NCBI GenBank assembly: GCA_000153385.1
Contig: CH672374.1
Coordinates: 757,610-821,609, forward strand
Direction: 5' to 3'
Length of the DNA stretch: 64,000 nt
Origin: Flavobacteria bacterium BBFL7
Lineage (GTDB): Bacteria > Bacteroidota > Bacteroidia > Flavobacteriales > Flavobacteriaceae
This document shows positions 12,501 to 20,424 of the stretch, in pieces. The notes beneath the pieces were generated by a model. It did not search any database, was not told where the DNA came from, and was given only the letters and a program-made list of their open reading frames with translations. Made by a program: the position numbers and the translations under genes. Numbering within the stretch: the stretch's first letter is position 1; each line of letters starts with the position of its first letter.

Positions 12501-13546
12501 ACTCCAGCAAGAGCCCATTCTAATTCCCATTCCGTTTCAGTCTGGCCTGGATTCCATGAAATATCAGCTAAATCTGAACCGACAAAATCAGCTTGCAAAT
12601 CACTTATTGGGAAACAAGAAATTAACGTTTGTGCGGTATAAGGACCTACCCATAAGCTATAATCACCCATACCACAATCAATACGGATATAGAAATCATA
12701 AGATGTATCAGATGCTAAACCTGTTACATCTGCAAAAGGTGCAGTAAATTGCTGTACACTTGTTCCTCCAGTTCCTTGAGTATACGGAGAAGGACCATAT
12801 TCAATTTCAACAGTTGGATTAGGATTTCCATTTGCATCCCATACAAAAGAAATACTATTAGAAGTTTGCGTTACTGGAGCAAAATTCGAAGGACTCGGAC
12901 AAGATTCTGTCGTAGTTAATTGAATCGGCCCTTGACAAGCACTTTGATCCATTGCTCCACAAACAGCTATAACATAAACATCGTAAGTCGTTATAGAACT
13001 TAAACCTGTAATCGTAAATGGATTTGATGTAGCAGTAACCTGAGTACCACCAGAACCACAAGTATATGGTGCAACACCATATTCTATAATCCATTGTGTC
13101 TCTGCGCCACCATTAATCCAACTAATCTCTGCAGAATCTGCTACTACATTGTTAGATGTAATATTAGAAACCGCTGGACATGTAGGACAGGTTACAGTAT
13201 TATTAAAGAAATTACCAGTTGCAGGTGAGAAACCTGAAGTCACCACTACAATTCCTTCGGAATCATATAAAGTAAATTCATTATCTCCTGGTGTTACAGA
13301 ATCGGCAACATAATCTAATGATAGTGTATCACCATCGTTAACAGCAATCGATACTGTATTAATGTTTCCTGGAGGATTAGGAACGGTATACACCTGCGGT
13401 GTACCACCATTAATGGTCACAGATATCTGCGCACCATTACCCCATCCATCGCCAAAGTTATCTAGCATTTCTAAAGAATAGTTACACTGGGCAACCATCA
13501 TAGAAACGGTAAACAACGCTAAAAGAGTAGCATAAAAATGTTTCAT
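6545..13546 (-). CDS. Giant T9SS-exported surface protein 2, alternating Fn3 and MAM/choice-of-anchor-J-like domains (2333 aa)
   Basis: The signal peptide is residues 1-19 (ends MMVAQ|C). An N-terminal beta domain (NFGDGWGNGAQ, about 20-115) is followed by three or four Fn3 units to about 400. Then MAM-like units (PY.E.FE.F, CW, GDISIDD) alternate with Fn3 units; six are recognisable, plus a last variant unit (PGNDFTSFPGVCWSEGDD). The C-terminus is a T9SS sorting domain (FTFYPNPVKDVLNING ... GVYLVQV ... IRVVKE), the signal for outer-membrane passage and anchoring. It has no CUB insert, unlike its two neighbours. It is probably monocistronic: a terminator lies on each side. Role inferred: adhesin or matrix protein. 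Paralogue of the flanking genes, with the N-terminal 100 codons nearly identical to gene 1. Confidence 0.88.
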   Translation of the reverse strand: MKHFYATLLALFTVSMMVAQCNYSLEMLDNFGDGWGNGAQISVTINGGTPQVYTVPNPPGNINTVSIAVNDGDTLSLDYVADSVTPGDNEFTLYDSEGIVVVTSGFSPATGNFFNNTVTCPTCPAVSNITSNNVVADSAEISWINGGAETQWIIEYGVAPYTCGSGGTQVTATSNPFTITGLSSITTYDVYVIAVCGAMDQSACQGPIQLTTTESCPSPSNFAPVTQTSNSISFVWDANGNPNPTVEIEYGPSPYTQGTGGTSVQQFTAPFADVTGLASDTSYDFYIRIDCGMGDYSLWVGPYTAQTLISCFPISDLQADFVGSDLADISWNPGQTETEWELEWALAGVITAPGTGQGTTVNVSTNPMHQLTGLTDDTSYDIYVRAVCDPALPDYSSWQNISIATQCLPLAATTAMPYVEDFETFAADVDFERDNCWSATFNGTNNFSEYDWNVTTTGTTPTNNTGADAANSGTNYMYIETLGNVGDTATLFSPIINVDGLTEPSVQFYYHLFGVNMGDLSVDVYDGTTWQVGLFTSSGQVQTAGSDPFEQAIINLAGYTGDIQVRFVSTRTGATTGDMAIDDFTVDEAPACAPVALLDTGVLNATDAEVTWQSQGSETTWLVEYGPVGFVPGTSATDPDVFEVSVTTNPYLITGLDPNSTYDFYVTADCGMSTLSAQKGPETFTTAFLPPQGVSCPGMDNVFVFQEEFETNDNGWTGDIGVGTTTAALWNFNRAISPGSTNTGPDAPFSGGGFAYLETSGTVITPAEIVSPAIDLSFATDGAELSFYYFAYGAEIDEFTVNVGTSPTGPWTNEFTAIGQLQTAGSDPWAPVGVNLDAYIGQVIYLQITGKESATNGFTADIAIDLLRVETCGAFCSPPSMLMANNITDTTVDVEFADTNATAATSFEVLVQPAGDPAPDATTTGIQQTATASPYNWTGLTAFTNYDVYVRTDCMGAAGFSVWSGPVTFQTACAVFTAPYFDNFEAFTATTNFVEENCWSADSDGTYDWNVDNNGSTPSTGTGPLGAFSGTNYFYTEASSTGAEARLVSPIIDYSTLTTPSIQFYYHMFGAQIGTLHVDVNDGTGWINDVDMIVGAQQTAQADDWVQRIVDISAITGLTGTELSVRLRAESNGSFAGDISIDDFRVDEIPTCPAPSALMVDDTSITITDATIDWTENGTATTYDVEWGPVGYTQGMPPAAPLGGSATAVTKPYTVTGLQGSTQYDFYVRAICGATDTSVWVGPVSFQTLCDVVPAPYFQNFEGFTPTTAFVEDACFTTNASGTFSWDVSGTGTTGSTGTGPLMAQSGSNFMFTEASSGGVGQTAELIMPTIDLSPLTTPSVQFWYHMFGNQIGTLDIQVDDQLGGGFVSVGSIGPGAQQLAQADPWLLQITNLSAYAGQTVVIKFVATSNGTFEGDISIDDLLVDELPACPDPSMLNVMNVTDTSADLLWTENGLATVWSVEVQPQGIAQGTSPAVYANNMSTNPVTATGLVADTLYDFYVQSDCGTDGTSAWFGPFTFKTECSPIAAPYIEDFELFTASLDYTEENCWKGSFDSTSFTDYDWNVDNAGSTPSTNTGPDAAFNGTNYFYVEGNGGTTGNEATLLSPLVDVSALTNPSVQFNYHMFGVGIGDLHVDINDGSGYVNDVVLIQGQQQTSGASPWELSVIDLAAFTGTTVQVRFRAEKTGTNTLGDISIDNVVFDELPACAQPSILSSTNITDTTADLSWNENGMAASWNVEYGPCGFTPGTGMTVVATTNSGFMITGLTSETCYDFYVTADCGMSTLSGTAGPATFTTECSAVVAPYTEGFEMFTVTTAFTEQNCWNTPQTTGYTWDVSTNGTGSTNTGPTSAATGSNYFFTEASSGSAGDEAELLSPLIDMSALTNPALSFAYHMWGPDFDTLHIDVNDGTGWTPDVFTLVGQQQAAQADAWQTAIVGLGAYTGATVQIRFRGTRGASFGGDISIDDVVVDDFNGCLTPTNLATNNITATSVDISWSAGGSETVWEYAVLPIGSGAPTGAGTSTINTMETVSGLASSSSFEVYVRADCGMGNFSSWVGPLNFATDCAPIVAPYGTAIGTPGNDFTSFPGVCWSEGDDTAVAAGPNGVDGAWASDDFANDTASSNGQAAKINIWNTAAINDWLVTPEFDLGTAGNFEAIFDIAHTTFAATGATAFTGDQQIQLLITDDAGLTWTAIQTWDATSPAISNTGQLETVSLGSYTGIVQLAFWGTNGVTGAGTDSEFFVDNFTIDATQSNASIEELGFTFYPNPVKDVLNINGLQNIDSASVMNMLGQQVMKVSPGVTNAQIDMSTLSVGVYLVQVATDGRTSTIRVVKE

Positions 13547-13643
13547 AGTAAATTTTATAGGTTATTTTAAAGCTGAAAATAACACTTAATAATATCATAA
13601 AATAAAAGAAAAGGTTTTAATCGATAAACTGATGAATATCTAG

Positions 13644-13675
13644 ACAAAAAAAGAGTTGCCTTTCGGCAACTCTTT
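13644..13675 (-). terminator. Rho-independent terminator of giant gene 3
   Basis: AAAGAGTTGCC (13650-13660) pairs perfectly with GGCAACTCTTT (13665-13675) around a 4-nt loop. It is followed on the minus strand by a T run, about 20 bp past the stop of the 1904-aa gene. Confidence 0.92.
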
Positions 13676-13697
13676 AACAATTACGAAGTAGTAATAA

Positions 13698-16600
13698 TTA
13701 CTTTTTAACTACTCTCAATGTAGAAGTTTTAGAACCTGATTTTATTTCAAACAGATACAGACCAGTTGCCAAATCTGAAATATCCACAACTGCTCTCTCA
13801 TCATTAACAAGAACTGTTTTCAATTGTTGACCTAATAGATTAGTAACTGACACACTATCAATATTCAAACTACTATTTATATTCACTAATCCAGTAGATG
13901 GATTAGGATATAGTTTAAGATCTGCTTTCGCGAAAGCGTCTCCATTACTAGCTGTTGCATCAATTGTAAAGTTATCTACAAAGAAGTCATTATCCTCTGC
14001 ATCCGGAGCTGTACCGTTAGTTCCCCAGAAGGCCATTCTAACTATACCGGAGTAAGCTGATAGATTAACTTCGATGTTCTGTCCAGTAGGTGATATCACA
14101 GAACTACTGTCCCAAACCTGAAGAGCGTTCCAAGTTATACCACCATCATCAGATATTAAGAATTGAATTTGATCATCAGAACCTAAACTAGTCTGAATTC
14201 CAGTATCGTCACCAAACTCCGTTAAAGCTATATCAAATATAGCACTCATATTATGACCCGTTGCTCCTAAGTCAAAGTCTGGTGTCACTAACCAATCATT
14301 AATCGGTGCAGTGTTCCAAATATTAATTTTAGCAGAGTCACCATTAGGACCTGCTACTACATTTGCATAATCATCAGATTGCCAATCTCCATTATTTCCG
14401 TCAGGTCCAGTCACTACATCAGTACTATTACCTTCTCCCCAACATGATCCTGGGAATGCAGTAAAGTCATTTCCTGCTGCACCGGTAGTTGAACCATAAG
14501 GAGTAGGGAAAACATCACAAGGTGTTGTAAAGTTAAGTGGCCCAACCCAATCACTTAAATTACCCATTCCACAATCTGCTCTTACATATATTTCATAAGG
14601 AGTTACAGAAGTCAATCCAGACTCCATTGCATTGGTTACCGTTACAGCAGTACCTGCCGCAGTAGGTACTCCAGTACCAGCTGCTTGCACAACATATTCC
14701 CAATCAGATTCTGTTCCACCAGCATTCCATCCAAAATCAACACTAGTTGCAGTAACTGAGTTGACCATAAGAGAATTAGGAGCTAAACATCCTGTAAATT
14801 CCTCAATAATAAAATTATCAATTGCCATATCTGATTCAAAACCAGCACCTCGCTCACCTCTAAATCTAATCTGCACTGTTCCTCCTCCAAATGGAGTTAG
14901 ACCTAATGTTGAAGTCAGGTAAGCATCACCTTCAGCAGTTTGCTGTTGACCATTAATAACAAGAACATCATTTACAAAACCGGTTCCGTCATTCACATCT
15001 ACATGTAGATTACCCATATTAACACCAAACATGTGATAAGAGAATGTCAACGCTGGATTTGTTAACGCAGAGATATCTACAATAGGAGCATATAATTCTG
15101 CTATATCACCAAGATTACCACTTGACGTTTCAACATACATATAGTTACCCGTGTTTATCGCTGGTGCAGGACCTGTACCACCAGATGCAGTTAGTGTTGA
15201 AGGCGCCGCTACCCAACCTAGGTCAGTAGTATTTACAGCAGACCAACAATTTTCTATCGTAAAGAAATCTGCATTACCAGGGAAACCACTTGTGGTGGTA
15301 GTGAACATTTCAAAATCTTCAGTATACGGTGCCGTTAAAGGGTTACATACCGTGGTGAATGATCTAACATCCGATGCAACACTAGCCGCACCAGAACAAT
15401 CAAATGTTACATAAACATCATAACAAGTATTATCTGTTAATCCGGTTATTGTAAAAGGATTTCCAGTCGCTACAACTGTTGTTCCTGATCCTGGCATAAA
15501 TCCACAAGGACCATACTCAACATTTACCGCTGTTGCAAGAGGCTCTGCCGTCCATGAAACCGTAGCAGAATCATTCGTAAATGAATCTATCGCAACCATT
15601 AATGGATCTGGACAAGCTGGTTGATCTTCAACAACAACATCATCTATATACATTCTCCATCCATCAGTTGTAGAAGGTGGAATTCTAAATGCTATATAAA
15701 CTGGTCCAGAATATGCAGATAAATCAATAATCTCTTCAACGTATGAAGTATTACTAAATAGAGCAACCGGCAGCAAAGTATTTGTAAAATCTGCTGCATT
15801 TGAACCTGTTGTAGAAAGCAATACTTCCATATTATTAGGCTCTCCAGCACTTTGAACTCTATATTGATATTTTAACCTTTGAGCACCTGTTAAGTTTAAT
15901 TGTGGAGATATTAAATAGTCGTCATCTGCTCCACCATTAAAATCTGTGGAAATCGCAGCTACCTGATCTCCTTCAAAAGGATTAAAAGCATAGTTGATAT
16001 CCCATTGATCACCATCACCATTTGCATCTAACACTGTCCAACACTGCTCTGTCGTACTAGCTGTATTAAATCCTTCTTGGAAAGGGACGTTAAATGCCAC
16101 ACATGCGGTACAAAAAGTTCCAGTTATAGACCAAGGACTAAATCCACCAGTACCACAGTCAGACCTTACATAGAAATCATAACATTGATTAGGAACTAAT
16201 CCTGTTAATACATATGGATTCACTGTAGCAGCAACTGCAGTTCCAGCACCAGTTCCAGGCAAGAAACCTACTGGACCGTACTCTATCTCCCAAGCTGTAG
16301 AAGCTCCTTGTTCTGTCCATGAAAGATCTGCTGAAGTTGTAGTTATACTTGACGCATCTAACATTAATGGCTCATCACAATCAGGTATCGTCTCAAATCT
16401 TACGTTATCAATATACATCCTCCATCCGTCAGTTGTTCCTGGCGGTATCCTCCAAGCTATATATACATCACCAGTGTAAGCTGACAAGTCAATAGACTCT
16501 GTCATATAAGTTACATTAGCAAAATTTGTTACAGGTAATACTTGCGTAGTAAAATCAGCAAGAGCATTTGTTCCTGTCGAGATTAAAACTTCCATATCAT

Positions 16601-19412
16601 TAGGTTCTCCTGTACTTTGTACTCGATAATCGTAGCGAACTCTCTCATTACCAGTTAAAGTAATAGCTGGCGAAATTAAATAATCATCATCTGCACCACC
16701 GTTAAAATCTGTTGAGATTGCCGCTACTTCATCACCTTCACTTGTGTTGAATGCATAATTCATATCCCAAGCATCTCCATCACCATTTGCATCAACTACA
16801 GTCCAACAGTCTTGAGTTGAACTAGTTGAATTGAATCCTTCTGAAAAAGGAATTGCAAATGCTAAACACGTTGTTCTACCTGACAAAGGTCCAACCTGAG
16901 CACTCACATTAGTCGCACTACAATTTCCTGTAATATAAAAGTCATATTCTGTATTATCTGTCAAACCAGATACAGCATATGGGTTAGTCGTAACAGTTAT
17001 AACAGTTCCTGTACCAGGTGTAAACCCAACTGGTCCGTACTCGATATCCCATTCTGTTTCTGTAGATCCTACTGTCCATGATAAATTAACAGTATCACTT
17101 GTAGAAGAATCTACTGCGAATGCACTAGGAACTGGACACGCTGGTGGAGCGGCACAAGTTACTGCAGCCTCCCATCCATCTTCTTGAACAGAACCATCAG
17201 AAGTAAATACAAAAGTTATACATCCTGAAGGTAACGACCCTATCAACATAACCTGAGTTAAATCACCAGTTCCTTGAAACGCTGCTGTAGTATTAGGATC
17301 CCAACACCATACATCTCCAACTCCATTAGGAGGACTAATTACTGGGAAAGTATCGTCTGGACCTGCATAAATAGTTAATCCATCATAACAATCATTAGAA
17401 AACCCGCGTTCTTCAGTATCAAATGCTGTAAAATCAACATAAACTACATCACCTGCATTATCTGGACAAATTGAATATGTTGTATTCTCACTAGGATCAT
17501 AACCAGAAGTTGTTCCTCCTACATCAGTAAAAGCATCTCCTGCACAATAATCCTTTGTAGTAGAACCAGAAATCAAAACTGGAATCGACTCATCTCCAGG
17601 TCCACATAAAGCAGTTATATAAATGTCATAAGATGTATCACTAGTTAATCCAGTAATTGATGTACTTGCCATCGTAGGATTAGGAGTCACAACAGTCCCT
17701 GCACCAATAGCAAAACCAGGAGCTCCATATTCAACTCTCCATTCTGTTTCTGTTCCTCCTGCTGTCCATGATAAATCCAGTGAAGTTGCAGAAGATAAAT
17801 CAATCATTTGATCAAAAACAACTGGACATGTCGGCGGAGCCGCACAAGTTACAGCAGCTTCAAATCCTGCTCTTTGCCCACCACCATCTGATTCAAATAC
17901 AAATGTCAAACAACCAGAAGGTAATTTACCTATCAATAATTCTTGAACTAAATCACCAGTTCCAGAACCTGCATCCCAACACCATTCTGTTCCACCACCG
18001 GGCGGATTAATCGTAGGAGACATCGTGTCTGGTCCATCATAAACCGTTAGACTATCCCAACATCCAGCAAAAGATGTTTCAAGTTCAAATGCCGTAAAAT
18101 CAACATAAACTACATCACCAGCATTATCTGGACATACCGTATACGTGAAATTCTCGCTTGCGCCATAATCACCTGCTACTCCACCTGAATCCACTAATAA
18201 ATCTCCTGCACAATAGTCTGCTGGAGTTAGAACACTAGAACATACAGGAGTCGACAGATCCATAGGACCACAAACTGCTGTCACACAAACATCATAATTG
18301 ACACCAGATGACAATCCTGTAAGAGTGAAAGGGTTATTAGTCATCGAAGTAACGATAGTACCAGTTCCAGCAACAAATCCAGCTGGACCATATTCAATAC
18401 TCCATTCTGTTTCTGTTCCACCAGCAGTCCAAGCCACATCTACTGATGTTTGACTAACATTAGAAAATGTAATACCAGAAATATCTGGACATGATTGAGC
18501 TGTCGTCGCAGTATAAGGTCCAGCCCATAAACTAAGGTCACCCATACCACAATCGATACGCACATAAAAATCATAAGTTGTATTTGCAGCAAGACCTGTT
18601 ACATCTGCAAAAGGCGCTGTAAATTGTTGCACAATAGTACCTGAACCTTGAGTGAAACCAGTTGGACCATATTCGATATCTACAATCGTATTAGGATTTC
18701 CATTTGCATCCCATATAAACGATACACCTGTAGCTGTTTGTGTAACTGGGGCAAAATTAGAAGGTGTTGGACAAGACTCTGTTGTTGTAAAACTAGCAGG
18801 TCCTTGAGAATTACTTAAGTCTGTAGCAGAACATTTTGCTCTTACATAAACATCGTAATTCGTAATTGCACTTAAACCGTTAACTGTTGCAGGGTTAGTA
18901 GTCGCTGTAGTAACCACACCAGAACCTACTGTAAAACCAGTTGGCCCTACTTCAATTTCCCATTCTATTTCTGTACCTACTTGTGTCCATCCTATTTCTG
19001 CCGCATCTGCTACGACATTATTAACAGTAATATTTGTAACTGCAGGACATGTAGGACATGAAGCTGTCCCATTAAAGTAATTACCTGTTGCCGGAGAAAA
19101 TCCAGAATCTACCACAATTATCCCTTCAGAATCGAAAAGAGTAAATTCATTATCTCCAGGTGTTACCGCATCAGCGATATAATCTAGAATTAATGTATCA
19201 CCATCATTAACTGTAAGGGAAACTGTATTTTGATCTCCTGGAGGATCAGGCACTGTATACACTGAAGGCGTACCATTAATCGTAACCGTCATTTGTGCAC
19301 CATTTCCCCAACCATCACCGAATGCGTCTCTCATTTCCAGAGAGTAATTACATTGCGCTGACACCAAAGCAACAGCAAAAAACAATGTAATTGAAAGTAG
19401 TTTTTTTAACAT
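13698..19412 (-). CDS. Giant T9SS-exported surface protein 3, Fn3, CUB-like and MAM-like domains (1904 aa)
   Basis: The signal peptide MLKKLLSITLFFAVALVSAQ is followed by the same DAFGDGWGNGAQ beta domain as the two other giants, then Fn3 units. Two CUB-like domains (DYCAGDLLVDSGG, DSLTVYDGPD, WCWD; and a second copy near residues 620-740) precede jelly-roll units with DANGDGDAWDMNYAFN and IDNVRFE, then a MAM-like unit. The tail is a T9SS sorting domain (LKLYPNPSTGLVNINS ... GLYLFEI ... LRVVKK). A copy of the 16-bp palindrome lies exactly in the linker before this tail (DAFAKADLKLYPNPS). It is transcribed first of the three tandem paralogues and has its own terminator. Function inferred: adhesion or glycan/matrix binding. 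Confidence 0.88.
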   Translation of the reverse strand: MLKKLLSITLFFAVALVSAQCNYSLEMRDAFGDGWGNGAQMTVTINGTPSVYTVPDPPGDQNTVSLTVNDGDTLILDYIADAVTPGDNEFTLFDSEGIIVVDSGFSPATGNYFNGTASCPTCPAVTNITVNNVVADAAEIGWTQVGTEIEWEIEVGPTGFTVGSGVVTTATTNPATVNGLSAITNYDVYVRAKCSATDLSNSQGPASFTTTESCPTPSNFAPVTQTATGVSFIWDANGNPNTIVDIEYGPTGFTQGSGTIVQQFTAPFADVTGLAANTTYDFYVRIDCGMGDLSLWAGPYTATTAQSCPDISGITFSNVSQTSVDVAWTAGGTETEWSIEYGPAGFVAGTGTIVTSMTNNPFTLTGLSSGVNYDVCVTAVCGPMDLSTPVCSSVLTPADYCAGDLLVDSGGVAGDYGASENFTYTVCPDNAGDVVYVDFTAFELETSFAGCWDSLTVYDGPDTMSPTINPPGGGTEWCWDAGSGTGDLVQELLIGKLPSGCLTFVFESDGGGQRAGFEAAVTCAAPPTCPVVFDQMIDLSSATSLDLSWTAGGTETEWRVEYGAPGFAIGAGTVVTPNPTMASTSITGLTSDTSYDIYITALCGPGDESIPVLISGSTTKDYCAGDAFTDVGGTTSGYDPSENTTYSICPDNAGDVVYVDFTAFDTEERGFSNDCYDGLTIYAGPDDTFPVISPPNGVGDVWCWDPNTTAAFQGTGDLTQVMLIGSLPSGCITFVFTSDGSVQEDGWEAAVTCAAPPACPVPSAFAVDSSTSDTVNLSWTVGSTETEWDIEYGPVGFTPGTGTVITVTTNPYAVSGLTDNTEYDFYITGNCSATNVSAQVGPLSGRTTCLAFAIPFSEGFNSTSSTQDCWTVVDANGDGDAWDMNYAFNTSEGDEVAAISTDFNGGADDDYLISPAITLTGNERVRYDYRVQSTGEPNDMEVLISTGTNALADFTTQVLPVTNFANVTYMTESIDLSAYTGDVYIAWRIPPGTTDGWRMYIDNVRFETIPDCDEPLMLDASSITTTSADLSWTEQGASTAWEIEYGPVGFLPGTGAGTAVAATVNPYVLTGLVPNQCYDFYVRSDCGTGGFSPWSITGTFCTACVAFNVPFQEGFNTASTTEQCWTVLDANGDGDQWDINYAFNPFEGDQVAAISTDFNGGADDDYLISPQLNLTGAQRLKYQYRVQSAGEPNNMEVLLSTTGSNAADFTNTLLPVALFSNTSYVEEIIDLSAYSGPVYIAFRIPPSTTDGWRMYIDDVVVEDQPACPDPLMVAIDSFTNDSATVSWTAEPLATAVNVEYGPCGFMPGSGTTVVATGNPFTITGLTDNTCYDVYVTFDCSGAASVASDVRSFTTVCNPLTAPYTEDFEMFTTTTSGFPGNADFFTIENCWSAVNTTDLGWVAAPSTLTASGGTGPAPAINTGNYMYVETSSGNLGDIAELYAPIVDISALTNPALTFSYHMFGVNMGNLHVDVNDGTGFVNDVLVINGQQQTAEGDAYLTSTLGLTPFGGGTVQIRFRGERGAGFESDMAIDNFIIEEFTGCLAPNSLMVNSVTATSVDFGWNAGGTESDWEYVVQAAGTGVPTAAGTAVTVTNAMESGLTSVTPYEIYVRADCGMGNLSDWVGPLNFTTPCDVFPTPYGSTTGAAGNDFTAFPGSCWGEGNSTDVVTGPDGNNGDWQSDDYANVVAGPNGDSAKINIWNTAPINDWLVTPDFDLGATGHNMSAIFDIALTEFGDDTGIQTSLGSDDQIQFLISDDGGITWNALQVWDSSSVISPTGQNIEVNLSAYSGIVRMAFWGTNGTAPDAEDNDFFVDNFTIDATASNGDAFAKADLKLYPNPSTGLVNINSSLNIDSVSVTNLLGQQLKTVLVNDERAVVDISDLATGLYLFEIKSGSKTSTLRVVKK
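13923..13938. repeat. Palindrome copy 2 (1 mismatch, first base T)
   Basis: Inside giant gene 3, read as AFAKA in the linker directly before the T9SS sorting domain. Confidence 0.9.
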
Positions 19413-19515
19413 GAGTTAGTAGTTTTTTATATATGAAGTCGAATATAAGATTTTACAATCAATTAACATTGTTAAATTTTAAATGTTGTAAGAAAGCTCA
19501 CTATTGAATTGTTTT

Positions 19516-19531
19516 CACTTTCGCAAAAGCG
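19516..19531. repeat. Degenerate palindrome copy (2 mismatches)
   Basis: CACTTTCGCAAAAGCG, between giant gene 3 and the fabI terminator. It is probably a decayed member of the same family. Confidence 0.55.
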
Positions 19532-19533
19532 AA

Positions 19534-19563
19534 ATAAAAAAGCCCCTGTAAAAACAGAGGCTT
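19534..19563 (-). terminator. Rho-independent terminator of fabI
   Basis: Arms at 19540-19549 and 19554-19563 (AAGCCCCTGT / ACAGAGGCTT) form a 10-bp stem with one mismatch, followed on the minus strand by a T run. It lies about 25 bp past the fabI stop. Confidence 0.8.
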
Positions 19564-19586
19564 AATATTATATTAGAAATTTATTC

Positions 19587-20393
19587 TTAAAACTTCTCGA
19601 TGACTTCCTGACTTACACCTGTATTAGAAAAGCCTCCATCATGGAAAAGATTTTGCATTGTTACCTTTTTAGTATAATCTGAGAATAAAGTAATAGAGTA
19701 TTCTGCACATTCTTGCGCCGTAGCATTACCTAAAGGACTCATTTTTTCTGCATAGCTTATAAATCCATCAAAACCCTTTACACCTTGTCCTGCTGTTGTA
19801 GGTGTAGGCGATTGCGAGATTGTATTCACACGAACCTTTTTATCCTTTCCAAAGAAATATCCAAAACTTCTAGCGATAGACTCTAGATATGCTTTATTAT
19901 CTGCCATATCGTTATAATCTGGAAATGTTCTTTGAGCCGCCATATAAGTAAGCGCAAGAATACTACCCCATTCACTCATTGCATCCTGCTTATATAGAGT
20001 CTGCATTACTTTATGAAATGAAACAGCACTTACATCCCAACCTTTTTGAGTCCAGTCATAATTCTGATTTGTATAGGCTTTTCCTTTTCTTACGTTTACA
20101 GACATTCCAATAGAATGTAGAACGAAATCTAATTTCCCGCCTAATATTTCAACTGATTGAGATATTAAATTCTCAAGATCTTCAAGACTTGTTGCGTCTG
20201 CCGGTATAATTTGACTACCTGTCTTTTCTGCAAGTTCATTTATAGTACCCATACGCATTGCAATAGGTGCATTAGTAAGTACGAAAGTTGCACCTTCGGC
20301 ATGAGCAAGCTCTGCAGTTTTCCACGCAATAGAATTCTCATCTAGTGCACCGAATATAATTCCTCTTTTTCCTTTTAGTAAGTTGTATGACAT
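19587..20393 (-). CDS. fabI: Enoyl-[acyl-carrier-protein] reductase (NADH), FabI type
   Basis: 268 aa, the usual length for the family. It catalyses the last reduction of each fatty-acid elongation cycle in the cytoplasm. The nucleotide-binding motif GALDENSIAWKTA is at residues 15-27, with the SIA signature of FabI rather than the TGxxxGxG of ordinary short-chain dehydrogenases. The catalytic Tyr-x6-Lys pair is Y160/K167 (YNDMADNK), and SxSPxxT-like SQSPTPTTAGQG follows. It stands alone between two terminated units; a TAnnTTTG box lies 17 bp before the ATG. Likely the essential enoyl reductase of the organism. Confidence 0.95.
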   Translation of the reverse strand: MSYNLLKGKRGIIFGALDENSIAWKTAELAHAEGATFVLTNAPIAMRMGTINELAEKTGSQIIPADATSLEDLENLISQSVEILGGKLDFVLHSIGMSVNVRKGKAYTNQNYDWTQKGWDVSAVSFHKVMQTLYKQDAMSEWGSILALTYMAAQRTFPDYNDMADNKAYLESIARSFGYFFGKDKKVRVNTISQSPTPTTAGQGVKGFDGFISYAEKMSPLGNATAQECAEYSITLFSDYTKKVTMQNLFHDGGFSNTGVSQEVIEKF

Positions 20394-20410
20394 ATCTTAA
20401 ATATAAGTGA

Positions 20411-20418
20411 CAAATATA
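20411..20418 (-). promoter_or_regulatory. TAnnTTTG -7 box upstream of fabI
   Basis: TATATTTG on the minus strand, 17 bp before the fabI ATG. It matches the Bacteroidetes primary-sigma -7 consensus. Confidence 0.6.
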
Positions 20419-20424
20419 AAATTC

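Noticed and set aside
2004-18010. Many plus-strand open frames opposite the three giant genes
   Set aside because: They mirror Thr/Ser/Gly-rich coding DNA, have no signal or domain logic, and lie wholly inside long minus-strand genes with clear protein families.
1-19412. Repeated DNA in the first 19 kb as a possible CRISPR or satellite array
   Set aside because: The repeats are long, diverged protein-module repeats within open frames; there are no short identical repeats with unique spacers.
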